DNA from: SFLA01 sp045595785
Lineage (GTDB): Bacteria; Bacillota; Clostridia; Oscillospirales; CAG-382
Assembly (NCBI GenBank): GCA_045595785.1
Contig: JAZOBE010000043.1
Coordinates: 18,599 to 82,598 of the forward strand
Length of the DNA: 64,000 nt
Direction of reading: 5' to 3'
Positions 10,101 through 17,327 of the stretch are shown here, piece after piece. How positions within the stretch are numbered: position 1 is the first letter of the stretch; the number at the start of each line of letters is the position of its first letter. Both the position numbers and the translations under genes were made by a program. The notes beneath the pieces are model-generated. The model had not been told where the DNA came from, ran no database searches, and saw nothing but the letters and a program-made list of their open reading frames with translations.

Positions 10101-12660
10101 AGCTCTTGCAGACGGCGATTTCAGCTTTGTACTCAAGAATTCCTCCGGCACTCCCATTGATACTGCTTCCAACGTAGGCGGCACCTTCACCTTTGGCGCT
10201 ATCACCTACAACACCGCAGGCACTTATACCTATACCGTTTCCGAGGTTAATGACGGCAAGGGCGGAATCACTTACGATACCACCGTATACACCGTAACCG
10301 TAGTTGTAACCGATAACGGCGACGGCACTCTCTCCGCAACTCAGCAGGTAGTCGGTGCAGCTGCACTTGAGTTCAACAACTCTTACAACGTAACCGTAAA
10401 CGCAACCGTAGTTCTTGACGGTGTTAAGTATCTTAACGGCAGACCCCTTAATGCAGGCGAATTTGAGTTTGCTCTGAAGGACAAAAACGGCACAACCCTC
10501 CAGACCGTATCCAACCTTGCAGACGGCACCTTCATATTCGCACCTCTCAGCTTCTCCGCTGCAGGCGAATATAAGTACACCGTAACCGAGGTAAACAACG
10601 GTAAGGGCGGCGTAAGCTATGACGATACCGTTTATGATATTACCGTAACCGTAACCGACGGCGGCAGCGGCGCATACGTTGCAACAGTTGATATCAAGAA
10701 TAATCCTGAAATTATCTTTACAAACAGCTATTCTGTAGGTCCCATTTCCGTTCCTCTTACCGGCAAAAAGATTCTCGAGGGCAGAAAGCTTAACGCAAAC
10801 GAATTTGAATTCGCGCTTTATACCACAGACGGCAGACTTATGCAGACTGTTACCAATAAAGCAAACGGCGAGTTTAAGTTCGAGAACATCACCTTCAGCG
10901 TAGCAGGCACTTATACCTTTATCGTAACCGAAACTCTTGGCAAAGTAAGCGGCGTAACCTATGATAATACCGCATATACCGTGAGAGTTATCGTTACCGA
11001 TAACGGTGACGGAACCCTCTCTTACACCACTACCGTAAGCAGCAAGGGTGAATTGGTATTCACCAACGTATACAGCGTTAACGAAGTTACCGAAACTATC
11101 GTCGGCACCAAGGTGCTTAACGGCAGAGAACTTTTGAACGGCGAATTCAGCTTCCAGCTTAAGGATGAAAACGGCACGGTTCTCCAGACCGTTTCCAATC
11201 TTGCAGACGGATCCTTCGCATTTGAACCCATCACTTATACTCAGCCCGGCGTATACAAGTACACTGTAAATGAGGTAAAGGGTGATGCGCCCGCTATAAA
11301 GTATGACGGACAGAAGTTCTTCGTAACCGTTACCGTAACTGATAACGGCGCAGGACAGCTTGTTACCGATACCTCCATCACCGGCGGCAGAATCAAGTTC
11401 GTTAACACCTATGCGGCAGAAGAAGTTTCCGTTTCCTTCAGCGGCACCAAGACTCTTGAAGGCAAGGCTCTTGCAAACGGTCAGTTCGGATTTGTTCTTA
11501 CCGATGAGTTTGGCAACCTTGTTCAGACAGTTACCAACGATGAAAACGGCGTATTCAACTTTGCTCCCATTACCTATAGCGTAGCAGGGGAATACAAGTA
11601 CACCGTAACCGAGGCAAATGACGGTCAGGGCGGTATTACTTATGATGAAACCGTATATACCGTTACCGTTAACGTAGTTGATAATATGGAAGGCAAGCTG
11701 GTTGCAGATGTTACCGTCAGCGGCAACGGCAGCATCGAGTTTGTAAACAGCTACACCGTGTCTCCCGTTTCCGTACCTCTTTCCGCAGTAAAGACTCTTG
11801 AGGGCAAAGAACTTACACAGGGCGCGTTCGTATTCTACCTTAAGGATGAAAACGGCGCAGTTCTCCAGACTGTTTCCAACAGCGGCGACGGCTCTATCGC
11901 GTTCAATGATCTCACCTTTACCGCAGCAGGAACCTATGTTTACACCGTAAACGAGTTTGTAGGATCTGCAAACGGAATGACCTATGACGATACAGTTTAC
12001 ACCGTAACCGTAGTTGTAACCGATAACGGCGATGGCACTCTTACTGCAGTTAAGACCGTTGACGGCGGCGAAATCGTGTTTAACAACGTATACGACGCAA
12101 TTGATGCAGTTGTTGACCTTGCAGGTAAGAAGGTTCTCAACGGCAGAGAGCTTTTGAACGGCGAATTCAGCTTTGCTCTCACCGATGAAAGCGGCGCAGT
12201 TGTTCAGACTGTTACCAACGATGAAAATGGAGCGTTTGCATTCGATACTCTCACTTTTGATTCCGAGGGCGTATATCAGTACACCGTAACCGAGATCAAG
12301 GGTGATGATGAAACGATCGTTTATGATACCACCGTTTACAACGTGGTTATTACCGTAATAGACGAGGACGGTACTCTTGCCGCAACCGTTTCTCTCGGCG
12401 CAGATGAAATGGTATTCACCAACGCTGTTGATAAGGGCGACGAGTCTGATCCCGACGTATCTGATCCCGACGTATCTGATCCTGACGTATCTGATCCCGA
12501 CGTTTCAATACCTGATGAGTCTGATCCCGATATTTCCGAGCCTGAGGAAACTCCCGAGCTTGGTGATAATTCTCAGTTCTTCGTTTGGGTATCTCTTCTC
12601 ACCATAAGTGTTATCGGACTTGCAGTTTTGCGTATTAACAGACGTAAGATTTCCGAATAA
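4138..12660 (+). CDS. Giant cell-surface protein: vWA domain plus about 14 Spy0128-type isopeptide pilin repeats
   Basis: This 2840-residue secreted protein begins with a signal peptide (residues 1-36, Lys-rich, hydrophobic, then AAAA). A vWA domain follows with the MIDAS motif DNSSSM (about residue 132) and LLTDGET. Two beta-sandwich domains of the ITKTV/GLPTGASYTV type come next. Then come about 14 repeats of roughly 115 residues, each with xGxKxLxGR, YTVSEVxxGxxGxTYD and FxNxY. These match the Lys, Glu and Asn that form autocatalytic Lys-Asn isopeptide bonds in streptococcal pilin Spy0128. The C-terminus has tandem SDPDV repeats, then TPELGDNS, a membrane span and RRKISE, which is a degenerate LPXTG-like sorting signal. 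Likely role: a long adhesin or pilus-like stalk. Repeat copy number may be an assembly risk. Confidence 0.92.
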   Translation: MKIKSVTKKILSLLLVICLILPCIPVISIPFKAAAAPGTGTVVVDPSTADSYTNMLGTAIDGNRYSGRVWFDKSVYAYGSEAQLPLHSDFIGLPLDTIKIDSNFLVVGSAIGSTTSVITTTSTAAYLDVVIILDNSSSMKNTSNGTTRFVKVRDAANKLIQSITSNKNNRLAIVAYSSDSQEILPLDFYNEKANVLTLSETGNYYNRNYQFTASATPVGSSTAIGGKYTGSANGTNVQSGVNQGMKILANAENTSGRIPVVILLTDGETNHAVSNDWYNAASSNITNNNFTYHKQVAVSTLLNAAYMKYLASTNYVTAPVVYGIGVDLGAGSNANVVMDPANTVKSTANGLAKETYDLLEQWKNSSSTVTSNYGGTTWRFPQLPSNYPGTKQDVIDNINYVDKYYNIGSEELSGTFDEILVEINEKAFVPLVDKVVQGEIEVDTPLTYVDFIGDYMEVKEFKAVTLFGKVYSISKSLEAPVITDTVNTDGTVTRKAVTTYVVESGTATNPTLGVSFNVSDAIKITVTETYLAKNVNGVYEKIGVGKQEVRATIPSIVLPLIYDKVSNDQGDISYESNRGEVVPLRLYYTVDIADEVIDSNGDVITDLISSDYLANNTNTNGSVNFYPGQYGVMNTIETINGVTGLFKGDAHAAATPALDNRYYYYQNNYPVYISATNKNGSAITWDKDEYGVLYYQGNGIDKTLNDNYKTEYLLYSDVSSLSDTDLVYTMVAFYRPTSGGKGEAVGYLTYNDWQYIKDSLAYYDNVNKVYINGYSGGAYETSETEGHHVSAGIVDSYITAKGLKKSDIICVLGIGAWRTSRLHNMEVHKTTNESGTAEFTVVPTHNEDALHDGSLVSWLGNNGKLTLAPQQGISITKTVTEAVAGAETEFVFTVTVSGTDFTPKFIDQNGNSFNSVPVVKDTSLNKTTITLTLKAGETAYVTGLPTGASYTVAEALSNYYSASYTNEAGTVKANEMVYVSVENAPKAYGDLVITKEVYHPFDGNLDNEFDFTVIISGVTQWEADNKLALPAGATYVYAGGVVTVSGIKVKGDGSATITGIPAGAAYTVTELPETGFELDTSKTVGANGTISANTVINAQFVNNYVPNPPVNADITVSGTKTVQANALITETYTFKVQKLDESTGTYVDVSGAVASVDITATIGGAIESYTISLNETYTNVGTHYYRVVEVGGTTDGMTYDTTEGLFKVTVSDPGVIDGILEVNVEAIADSTVSPTTGGFDVKVDFINVYAVDSTHADIVIKKVLNNNTGVSIPLNIFEFALSSGGVVIDTVHTDALGNATIRIPIDAEGTLVYTLTEVNGGMPGMTYDSKEYTVTIVTTTVGGKLSAEVTVSDTTDDIALFTNAYFLTSAIVSIDGTKILDNKAITDGQFEFIIKAADELYAPITSGWSQTVSNIGGGFTFVLPEYTKVGTYRYVVNEVIPAAAVNNLLDGITYDTSVYHVTVVVTDDGNGKLASAVQLTKVGTGDVTDIVFTNTYNVTGTQTITFEGDKILIGRELHGSEFTFNIDVYKDGVKQPSLTTTNLSTGVIQFPEFTYTASDIGVEYKYVISEVLPTGAVGGKYQGVTYDDTVYEVIVNVTDNGVGGIQLVVSGDDEKALHFENTYSAEQVSVSLSGDKTLNGRDIEDGEFEFVLKNEVGSVIETVSNVADKFNFSPITYTAAGVYKYTVSEVKGTKGGVTYDDTVYTITVTVTDNGKGILTASTVIDGIGTLSFTNNYNTQNVVIEIPGNKTLVGRPIAEDEFLFGVYHATVSGGVYTINGDVIVTTTNKADGTFVFENGVFTSPGTYHYVVKEINEGELGITYDTKQFNIKVVVTDDLNGNLVADLTVENGPIEFNNTYVPVETSVTFSGTKVLNGRSLADGEFKFVLKDSTDAVIQTVSNVGGAFTFDALVYNAVGGPYTYTVSEVNEGKGGVTYDSTVYTVTVKVVDDGHGSLVTEVTGGTSFAFTNDYSADPVDHAISGTKVLSGKALADGDFSFVLKNSSGTPIDTASNVGGTFTFGAITYNTAGTYTYTVSEVNDGKGGITYDTTVYTVTVVVTDNGDGTLSATQQVVGAAALEFNNSYNVTVNATVVLDGVKYLNGRPLNAGEFEFALKDKNGTTLQTVSNLADGTFIFAPLSFSAAGEYKYTVTEVNNGKGGVSYDDTVYDITVTVTDGGSGAYVATVDIKNNPEIIFTNSYSVGPISVPLTGKKILEGRKLNANEFEFALYTTDGRLMQTVTNKANGEFKFENITFSVAGTYTFIVTETLGKVSGVTYDNTAYTVRVIVTDNGDGTLSYTTTVSSKGELVFTNVYSVNEVTETIVGTKVLNGRELLNGEFSFQLKDENGTVLQTVSNLADGSFAFEPITYTQPGVYKYTVNEVKGDAPAIKYDGQKFFVTVTVTDNGAGQLVTDTSITGGRIKFVNTYAAEEVSVSFSGTKTLEGKALANGQFGFVLTDEFGNLVQTVTNDENGVFNFAPITYSVAGEYKYTVTEANDGQGGITYDETVYTVTVNVVDNMEGKLVADVTVSGNGSIEFVNSYTVSPVSVPLSAVKTLEGKELTQGAFVFYLKDENGAVLQTVSNSGDGSIAFNDLTFTAAGTYVYTVNEFVGSANGMTYDDTVYTVTVVVTDNGDGTLTAVKTVDGGEIVFNNVYDAIDAVVDLAGKKVLNGRELLNGEFSFALTDESGAVVQTVTNDENGAFAFDTLTFDSEGVYQYTVTEIKGDDETIVYDTTVYNVVITVIDEDGTLAATVSLGADEMVFTNAVDKGDESDPDVSDPDVSDPDVSDPDVSIPDESDPDISEPEETPELGDNSQFFVWVSLLTISVIGLAVLRINRRKISE

Positions 12661-12672
12661 TCAATAAATCTT

Positions 12673-12708
12673 AAAAGCTCCCGATATCATTATCGGGAGC
12701 TTTTTTTG
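12673..12708 (+). terminator. Terminator after the giant surface protein
   Basis: A perfect 11-bp stem AGCTCCCGATA/TATCGGGAGCT with a TCAT loop is followed by seven T residues, 15 bp after the stop. Confidence 0.92.
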
Positions 12709-12748
12709 TGTGAAAAATATTCGGTTAACAAAATTAACAGAATACTAT

Positions 12749-12777
12749 TTGACAAATCAACATTTTATTATTATAAT
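12749..12777 (+). promoter_or_regulatory. Sigma-A type promoter for the acyltransferase gene
   Basis: Consensus TTGACA (12749-12754), a 17-bp spacer and TATAAT (12772-12777), located 38 bp before the ATG at 12815. Confidence 0.88.
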
Positions 12778-12814
12778 ATAACTGTATAAATACCGAGTTC
12801 GGAGAGAGCGTATA

Positions 12815-14014
12815 ATGGCAAAAAGAAAAAATGAAAAATGGATACATTTTCGCCACAGCGTTGTGCGCAATCTGCTGTATCTTGTTTTGTACCCATATTC
12901 CCGTGTCGTTTACGGGGTGAAGATAGAAAAGTTCAAGGAGCAGGGAAACCGCAAGTATCTTGTTCTGCTTAACCATCAAACACCCTTTGACCAGTTTTTT
13001 GTCGGCATGTCTTTTAAGGGACCGGTATATTATATGGCGACCGAGGATATATTTTCAATGGGCTTTGTGTCAAAGATTATTAAATATCTTGTTGCACCCA
13101 TTCCCATAAAAAAGCAGACTACGGATATTCGTGCCGTGCTTAATTGTATGCGTGTCGCCAAGGAGGGCGGTACCATCTGTATCGCGCCCGAGGGAAACCG
13201 CACGTATAGCGGACGAACCGAGTATATGAACCCTGCCATTGTTTCTCTTGCCAAAAAACTTTCGCTTCCCATCGCTTTTTATCGTCTTGAAGGCGGCTAC
13301 GGTGTTCAGCCCCGCTGGAGTGACGTTGTGCGAAAGGGATATATGCGCGGCTATGTTTCCGATGTTATCGAGCCTGAGGACTACAAAGCAATGTCGGACG
13401 AAGAGCTTATGGAGCTTATCCGTACCAAGCTTTTTGTTGATGAAGCTAACTCTGTTGGTATCTTTAAGCACAAAAAACGTGCCGAGTATCTTGAAAGATG
13501 TATTTACGTCTGTCCCTTCTGCGGGTTGTCTTCCTTTTACAGCGAAGGTGATTTTACTCGTTGCGAAAAATGCGGCAGGGAAGTGGAGTACACGGAAAAC
13601 AAGCAGATAAAAGGCGTTGGATATGAGCATCCCTTTGCCTATGTTGCAAATTGGTATGATTATCAGAAGGATTATATCAACAGCCTCGACACTACCGTTC
13701 TTACTCAAGAACCTATATACAGCGAAAGGGTCAGCGTGTATGAGGTAGAGGTATACAAAAAGAAAAAACTTGTTTATAAAAAAGCGATGCTTTCTCTTTA
13801 CGGAGACCGTGTAACCATAAATAATACCGTGTTTTCTTTTGATACTGTCTCGCATTTTACAGTACTGGGGAAGAATAAGCTTAACATATATTCGGATGGA
13901 AAGGTATATCAAATCAAAGGCGATAAGCACTTTAACGCACTTAAATATACCCATTTTTTCCATCGGTATAAAAACATAAAAGGAGCAAACAATGATCAAT
14001 TTCTCGGACTTTAG
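12815..14014 (+). CDS. PlsC-type 1-acylglycerol-3-phosphate acyltransferase with C-terminal zinc ribbon
   Basis: The N-terminal half of this 399-residue protein has the acyltransferase motifs HQTPFD (HX4D) and APEGNRTYSG (the EGTR-type motif), consistent with lysophosphatidate acylation at the membrane. From about residue 230 a zinc ribbon CPFCG...CEKCG is followed by a C-terminal domain of about 130 residues. The family is usually about 200-250 residues, so the C-terminal half is an extension of unknown role. GGAGAG precedes the ATG. The last 23 bp overlap the transporter gene, so the two are probably coupled. Confidence 0.8.
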   Translation: MAKRKNEKWIHFRHSVVRNLLYLVLYPYSRVVYGVKIEKFKEQGNRKYLVLLNHQTPFDQFFVGMSFKGPVYYMATEDIFSMGFVSKIIKYLVAPIPIKKQTTDIRAVLNCMRVAKEGGTICIAPEGNRTYSGRTEYMNPAIVSLAKKLSLPIAFYRLEGGYGVQPRWSDVVRKGYMRGYVSDVIEPEDYKAMSDEELMELIRTKLFVDEANSVGIFKHKKRAEYLERCIYVCPFCGLSSFYSEGDFTRCEKCGREVEYTENKQIKGVGYEHPFAYVANWYDYQKDYINSLDTTVLTQEPIYSERVSVYEVEVYKKKKLVYKKAMLSLYGDRVTINNTVFSFDTVSHFTVLGKNKLNIYSDGKVYQIKGDKHFNALKYTHFFHRYKNIKGANNDQFLGL

Positions 14015-15374
14015 CGTTTGGGGCAGCTTTATGCTGTTCGCGGTTCTTCTCGCCAGCCTGCTTCTGGCAAATATGCTCAGACGCTCTATACCTTTTTTGG
14101 ATAAATCTCTCATTCCCACCTCCGTTCTCGGCGGCGGAATACTGTTAGTCATTGCAGTAATATATAAAGCCTTTACGGGCGAGCTTTTATTCAATACCGC
14201 TTTCTTCGGCGGAAACGGGTATGATACTCTTGAGACACTTACATACCATACTCTCGCTTTGGGATTTATTGCTACCGCGTTCAAGACCTCCAACGGTAAG
14301 CTTAGCAAAAAGCGCTCTGTGGAGATCTTTAATACCGGTGTTACAACTGTTTCCACTTACCTTATGCAGGCAGTTGCAGGTATGGCGATCACCATTATCG
14401 CAAGCTATGTAGCTAAAGATCTCTTTTCTGCCAGCGGTATATTGCTTGCTTTCGGTTACGGTCAGGGCACGGGTCAGGCAATGAATTACGGCGGCATTTA
14501 TGAAAGAGACTATAACTTTATCGGCGGCGGCAGCTTTGGTCTTACTATTGCGGCGCTGGGATTCCTTTCTGCCAGTATCGGCGGTGTTATCCATCTTAAC
14601 ATCCTTCGCAGAAAAGGAAAGATAAAGGTAAAGTCATCTACCGATATTTCTCTTCACAACGACCAGATACAGTCCAACAAAGAGATTCCCATGCAGGCAA
14701 GCATTGATAAAATGACTGTTCAGATAGCCCTTATCGCGGTGGCGTATCTGCTGGCGTTCCTGCTTATGTATCTGTTGGGCAACCTGATTCCCGGTATGCG
14801 GTCTGTTATTTTCGGCTTTAACTTCCTTTTGGGTGTTCTTGTTGCAACTGTTATGAAGATAGTCATTGAATATCTCCACAAAAAGAATATCATTCACAGA
14901 CAGTATACCAACGATTTTCTTATGACTCGCGCCAGCAATTTTTTCTTTGATATTATGGTCGTTGCAGGTATCGCCGCTATCCGCCTTGATATGCTTAAGA
15001 AATATTGGGGCGTTATCATCATTCTTGGTGTAACCGGTTTGATTCTTACCTATGTATACAATTATTTCGTTGCAAATACGCTTTTCAAAGAATATGCCGA
15101 AGAGCAGTTTTTAATGATGTACGGCATGCTTACGGGAACCGCATCCACAGGCGTAATTTTATTGCGTGAGATAGACGGCGAGTTTGCTTCTCCCGCATCG
15201 GATAATCTGGTATATCAGAATTTCCCTGCAATAGTATTCGGCTTTCCTCTTATGATGCTGGCTACCCTTGCTCCCAAAAAACCTATACTTACTCTTATTA
15301 TACTTGCCGCTTTCTTCGTGGTTATGAACATTATTCTGTTCAGAAAATTCATTTTCAGAAAAAAGAAAAAATAA
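13992..15374 (+). CDS. Sodium/glutamate symporter-family (GltS) membrane transporter
   Basis: This 460-residue protein has ten or more hydrophobic segments. GltS hallmarks include SLIPTSVLGGG near the start and FGYGQGTGQAMNYG in the middle re-entrant-loop region, plus a matching glycine-rich second half (MYGMLTGTASTGVILLRE). It probably imports a dicarboxylate or amino acid with Na+; the substrate is not determined. AAAGGAGC lies 10 bp before the start, inside the end of the acyltransferase gene. A strong terminator follows. Confidence 0.8.
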   Translation: MINFSDFSVWGSFMLFAVLLASLLLANMLRRSIPFLDKSLIPTSVLGGGILLVIAVIYKAFTGELLFNTAFFGGNGYDTLETLTYHTLALGFIATAFKTSNGKLSKKRSVEIFNTGVTTVSTYLMQAVAGMAITIIASYVAKDLFSASGILLAFGYGQGTGQAMNYGGIYERDYNFIGGGSFGLTIAALGFLSASIGGVIHLNILRRKGKIKVKSSTDISLHNDQIQSNKEIPMQASIDKMTVQIALIAVAYLLAFLLMYLLGNLIPGMRSVIFGFNFLLGVLVATVMKIVIEYLHKKNIIHRQYTNDFLMTRASNFFFDIMVVAGIAAIRLDMLKKYWGVIIILGVTGLILTYVYNYFVANTLFKEYAEEQFLMMYGMLTGTASTGVILLREIDGEFASPASDNLVYQNFPAIVFGFPLMMLATLAPKKPILTLIILAAFFVVMNIILFRKFIFRKKKK

Positions 15375-15378
15375 AGCT

Positions 15379-15416
15379 TAAAACGGGCACTTCAAGTACG
15401 AAGTGCCCGTTTTTTC
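15379..15416. terminator. Bidirectional terminator between transporter and prophage module
   Basis: AAACGGGCACTT/AAGTGCCCGTTTTT stem with an 8-nt loop. It ends both the plus-strand transporter transcript and the minus-strand phage cluster; A-tract and T-tract flank both sides. Confidence 0.9.
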
Positions 15417-15423
15417 GGTGTTG

Positions 15424-15750
15424 TCAGGTAGTAATACTTTCGGTAATTATCTGCCGCCGCAGTTCATTGGCTTTTTTGGTGTATAACGCATAATCCTTTT
15501 CTGCCGCCTCCAATTCACTTTCGCTGCATTTTCCACGGCTGAACCTTGCTAACGTAAGCACCAATGCCGCTATCCTTTCTTCGCCCTCCATGCGCAGAAG
15601 CTCTTGTCGGTTCCTTTCTTCCTTTCGTCGTTCTGCGTCCTTTCTCGCCTTCTCCAATGCTCTTCTAAGCAAAAAACACACGAAGACAGAGACGAATCCG
15701 CCTGCAGACAAAAACGCTGCAGCGGCTTCTACGAGGCTTTCGAAAACCAT
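15424..15750 (-). CDS. Small phage-associated membrane/coiled-coil protein
   Basis: The first 28 residues of this 108-residue protein form a hydrophobic segment (about 6-27). A long, highly charged coiled coil rich in Arg, Lys and Glu follows. It is the last gene of the phage cluster, directly after the holin. The topology recalls spanin-like or haemolysin-XhlA-like lysis accessories, but no family is recognised with confidence. Its ATG overlaps the TGA of a tiny ORF by one base (TGATG). Confidence 0.6.
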   Translation of the reverse strand: MVFESLVEAAAAFLSAGGFVSVFVCFLLRRALEKARKDAERRKEERNRQELLRMEGEERIAALVLTLARFSRGKCSESELEAAEKDYALYTKKANELRRQIITESITT

Positions 15751-15839
15751 CAGATTTCGTAAATCAGACGGGCGATAGCGTCAAAAAGCTCATCCCACCG
15801 AAGTGTCAGTGTCAGTACCAGCGTTTTCAGTATTCTCAT
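15750..15839 (-). CDS. Possible 29-residue overlapping phage ORF
   Basis: An ATG at 15839 preceded by AAGG opens a 29-codon frame. It overlaps the 3' end of the holin gene out of frame and stops as TGATG on the start of the next gene. A hydrophobic N-terminal half precedes DELFDAIARL. The stop-start coupling explains how the downstream gene, which lacks its own ribosome site, could be translated. The ORF is too short to be certain. Confidence 0.35.
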   Translation of the reverse strand: MRILKTLVLTLTLRWDELFDAIARLIYEI

Positions 15840-16125
15840 CGTCCTTACCCTTAATCTGCTTGTAAATATTATTGGTATAAACGCTGGCGGCGGCGCACAG
15901 CATACCTTGTGTAATGCTTGCAAATATCATATTCAGTACGCTCTGCGCCCCGTTCACCGTGTTGTTGGCAAATATCCAGAGTCCTGCCAGAGTAATACCC
16001 ACTGCTCCAAGAATAAGAGGTATCTTCCAGTCGCTTATGCGGCTGTTTTTAATTGCAATACCTAATATGTAAAGTATGGGTATCAGAACGTAAAGCTCAC
16101 CGGATATATATTCTGTGAATTCCAA
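15790..16125 (-). CDS. Phage holin (Hol44/holin superfamily V-like)
   Basis: This 111-residue protein has three hydrophobic segments: LYVLIPILYILGIAI, IPLILGAVGITLAGLWIF and MIFASITQGMLCAAASVY. An acidic tail follows. The N-terminal pattern with a predicted short helix, ELYVLIPxLY and SRISDWKIPLILG matches the phage_holin_5 type. The start is TTG at 16125 with GAGGAG 7 bp upstream; it lies inside the 3' end of the preceding gene (43-bp overlap). No endolysin gene accompanies it. Confidence 0.75.
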   Translation of the reverse strand: MEFTEYISGELYVLIPILYILGIAIKNSRISDWKIPLILGAVGITLAGLWIFANNTVNGAQSVLNMIFASITQGMLCAAASVYTNNIYKQIKGKDDENTENAGTDTDTSVG

Positions 16126-17327
16126 TTTCTTTCTCCTCTCAGATTATTTGTGTTTATAAGATTACCGCCCAGATTAACGGCGTTTGTTTTGTTTTTACGC
16201 GCATCCACGTTGCGGAGATAGTCTCTTACCTCGTAATCGGAAAGATCCAGCAATCCGCACGCGGTATAAAACTCGTTTATATCCGCACATCTGGTATAAA
16301 TATAGTCAAGTCTTGCTAATTTAGCGCGCTTCTCCGCGTAGTTTTTACGGTCATCGTAGTCGTTGAACAGCATCTGCGCCAGCTTCTCAGCCATATTGTA
16401 CTCAATTTCGTATTCGTCTGCCGAATTGCTTACAATAGTGGCAATTCCGATAGCGCTTTCGTCCATAGGCGTGTATCCCAAGGCATCAAGCACAAACAGC
16501 ACCTTGTCCATATATTCATCGGTAAAGGTGTATCGTTGCTTTAGTCCGTTAAGATATTTGCTTATATTAATGTTTGCCTCGGCGGTGGTTACCGTGTCAG
16601 AGGTGCCGTATCTTTTTGCAATGGCGTTTGCAAGCTGATACGCCGTCATAGACGGTTCAAAACTTGTGCTTTCCTCTGTTTTTGTGTCCTCCTTGTCTTC
16701 TTCGGCATCCTTGTCGGAAGTGTTTCCCGTTGAAGGCTTTTTGTCTGTGCTTCCGGATGATGAGCCGGAATTATTATTTCCGCCGCCGTGGCTTCCGCCG
16801 TTGACTGCAGGAGGAGGCGTTTCGGTTACTTTATCCTCCTCGGGCGTTGGGTCTCCCACCACTACGTCGCCGTATTTTATCTTGTCCTCCGTCACCTTAA
16901 TAGCTGTGTCGGTAAGCTCCTTTTGGTTTTCAAGCAGCTTTTCAGCATAGTCAAGGTCAAGGGAAGCCATATAACTGTTTTTGTCATTTTCCAGCTTTGC
17001 AAGATTTTCCGCGTGGCCGCTTGCAAGTGAGGATAGCGTGTTTTTGTATATCATATCCGAATTAAGCTTAGCCTGCGCGCTTTCACCGGAAAACGCAAGT
17101 CCTCGGGACGCAAGAAATTCTCCCGTGTTCTTTTCATCCAGCTTTTGCTGTGCGGAAGCCGCGTTTTTGCTTTTTTCGTAATCGCTGTTAAGCTTTTCCA
17201 CCGAGTTACTGTATGACTTTTCATAGTTTTCTTTTGCCTTGTTATACAAGTCTGTAAGTGCCTTTGTGTTGTCAGAATACTTTTCAAGCTCTTTTCTGGT
17301 CTGTTCAATAACAGAATCGTATGTCAT
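16083..17327 (-). CDS. Phage structural/injection-type coiled-coil protein of unknown function
   Basis: This 414-residue protein is in three parts. Residues 1-150 are a helical coiled coil rich in Lys, Glu and Asn. Residues 160-215 are a low-complexity Gly/Ser/Pro/acidic linker. The C-terminal half is a helical domain (MTAYQLANAIAKRYG...). No family is recognised. Its place between the tail-like protein and the holin, with a 4-bp overlap upstream, suggests a late structural, tail-needle or ejection protein. Confidence 0.6.
   Translation of the reverse strand: MTYDSVIEQTRKELEKYSDNTKALTDLYNKAKENYEKSYSNSVEKLNSDYEKSKNAASAQQKLDEKNTGEFLASRGLAFSGESAQAKLNSDMIYKNTLSSLASGHAENLAKLENDKNSYMASLDLDYAEKLLENQKELTDTAIKVTEDKIKYGDVVVGDPTPEEDKVTETPPPAVNGGSHGGGNNNSGSSSGSTDKKPSTGNTSDKDAEEDKEDTKTEESTSFEPSMTAYQLANAIAKRYGTSDTVTTAEANINISKYLNGLKQRYTFTDEYMDKVLFVLDALGYTPMDESAIGIATIVSNSADEYEIEYNMAEKLAQMLFNDYDDRKNYAEKRAKLARLDYIYTRCADINEFYTACGLLDLSDYEVRDYLRNVDARKNKTNAVNLGGNLINTNNLRGERNWNSQNIYPVSFTF

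Noticed and set aside
13070..14356. 428-codon minus-strand frame opposite the acyltransferase and transporter
   Set aside because: Shadow of two well-supported plus-strand genes; no recognisable domain or ribosome site.
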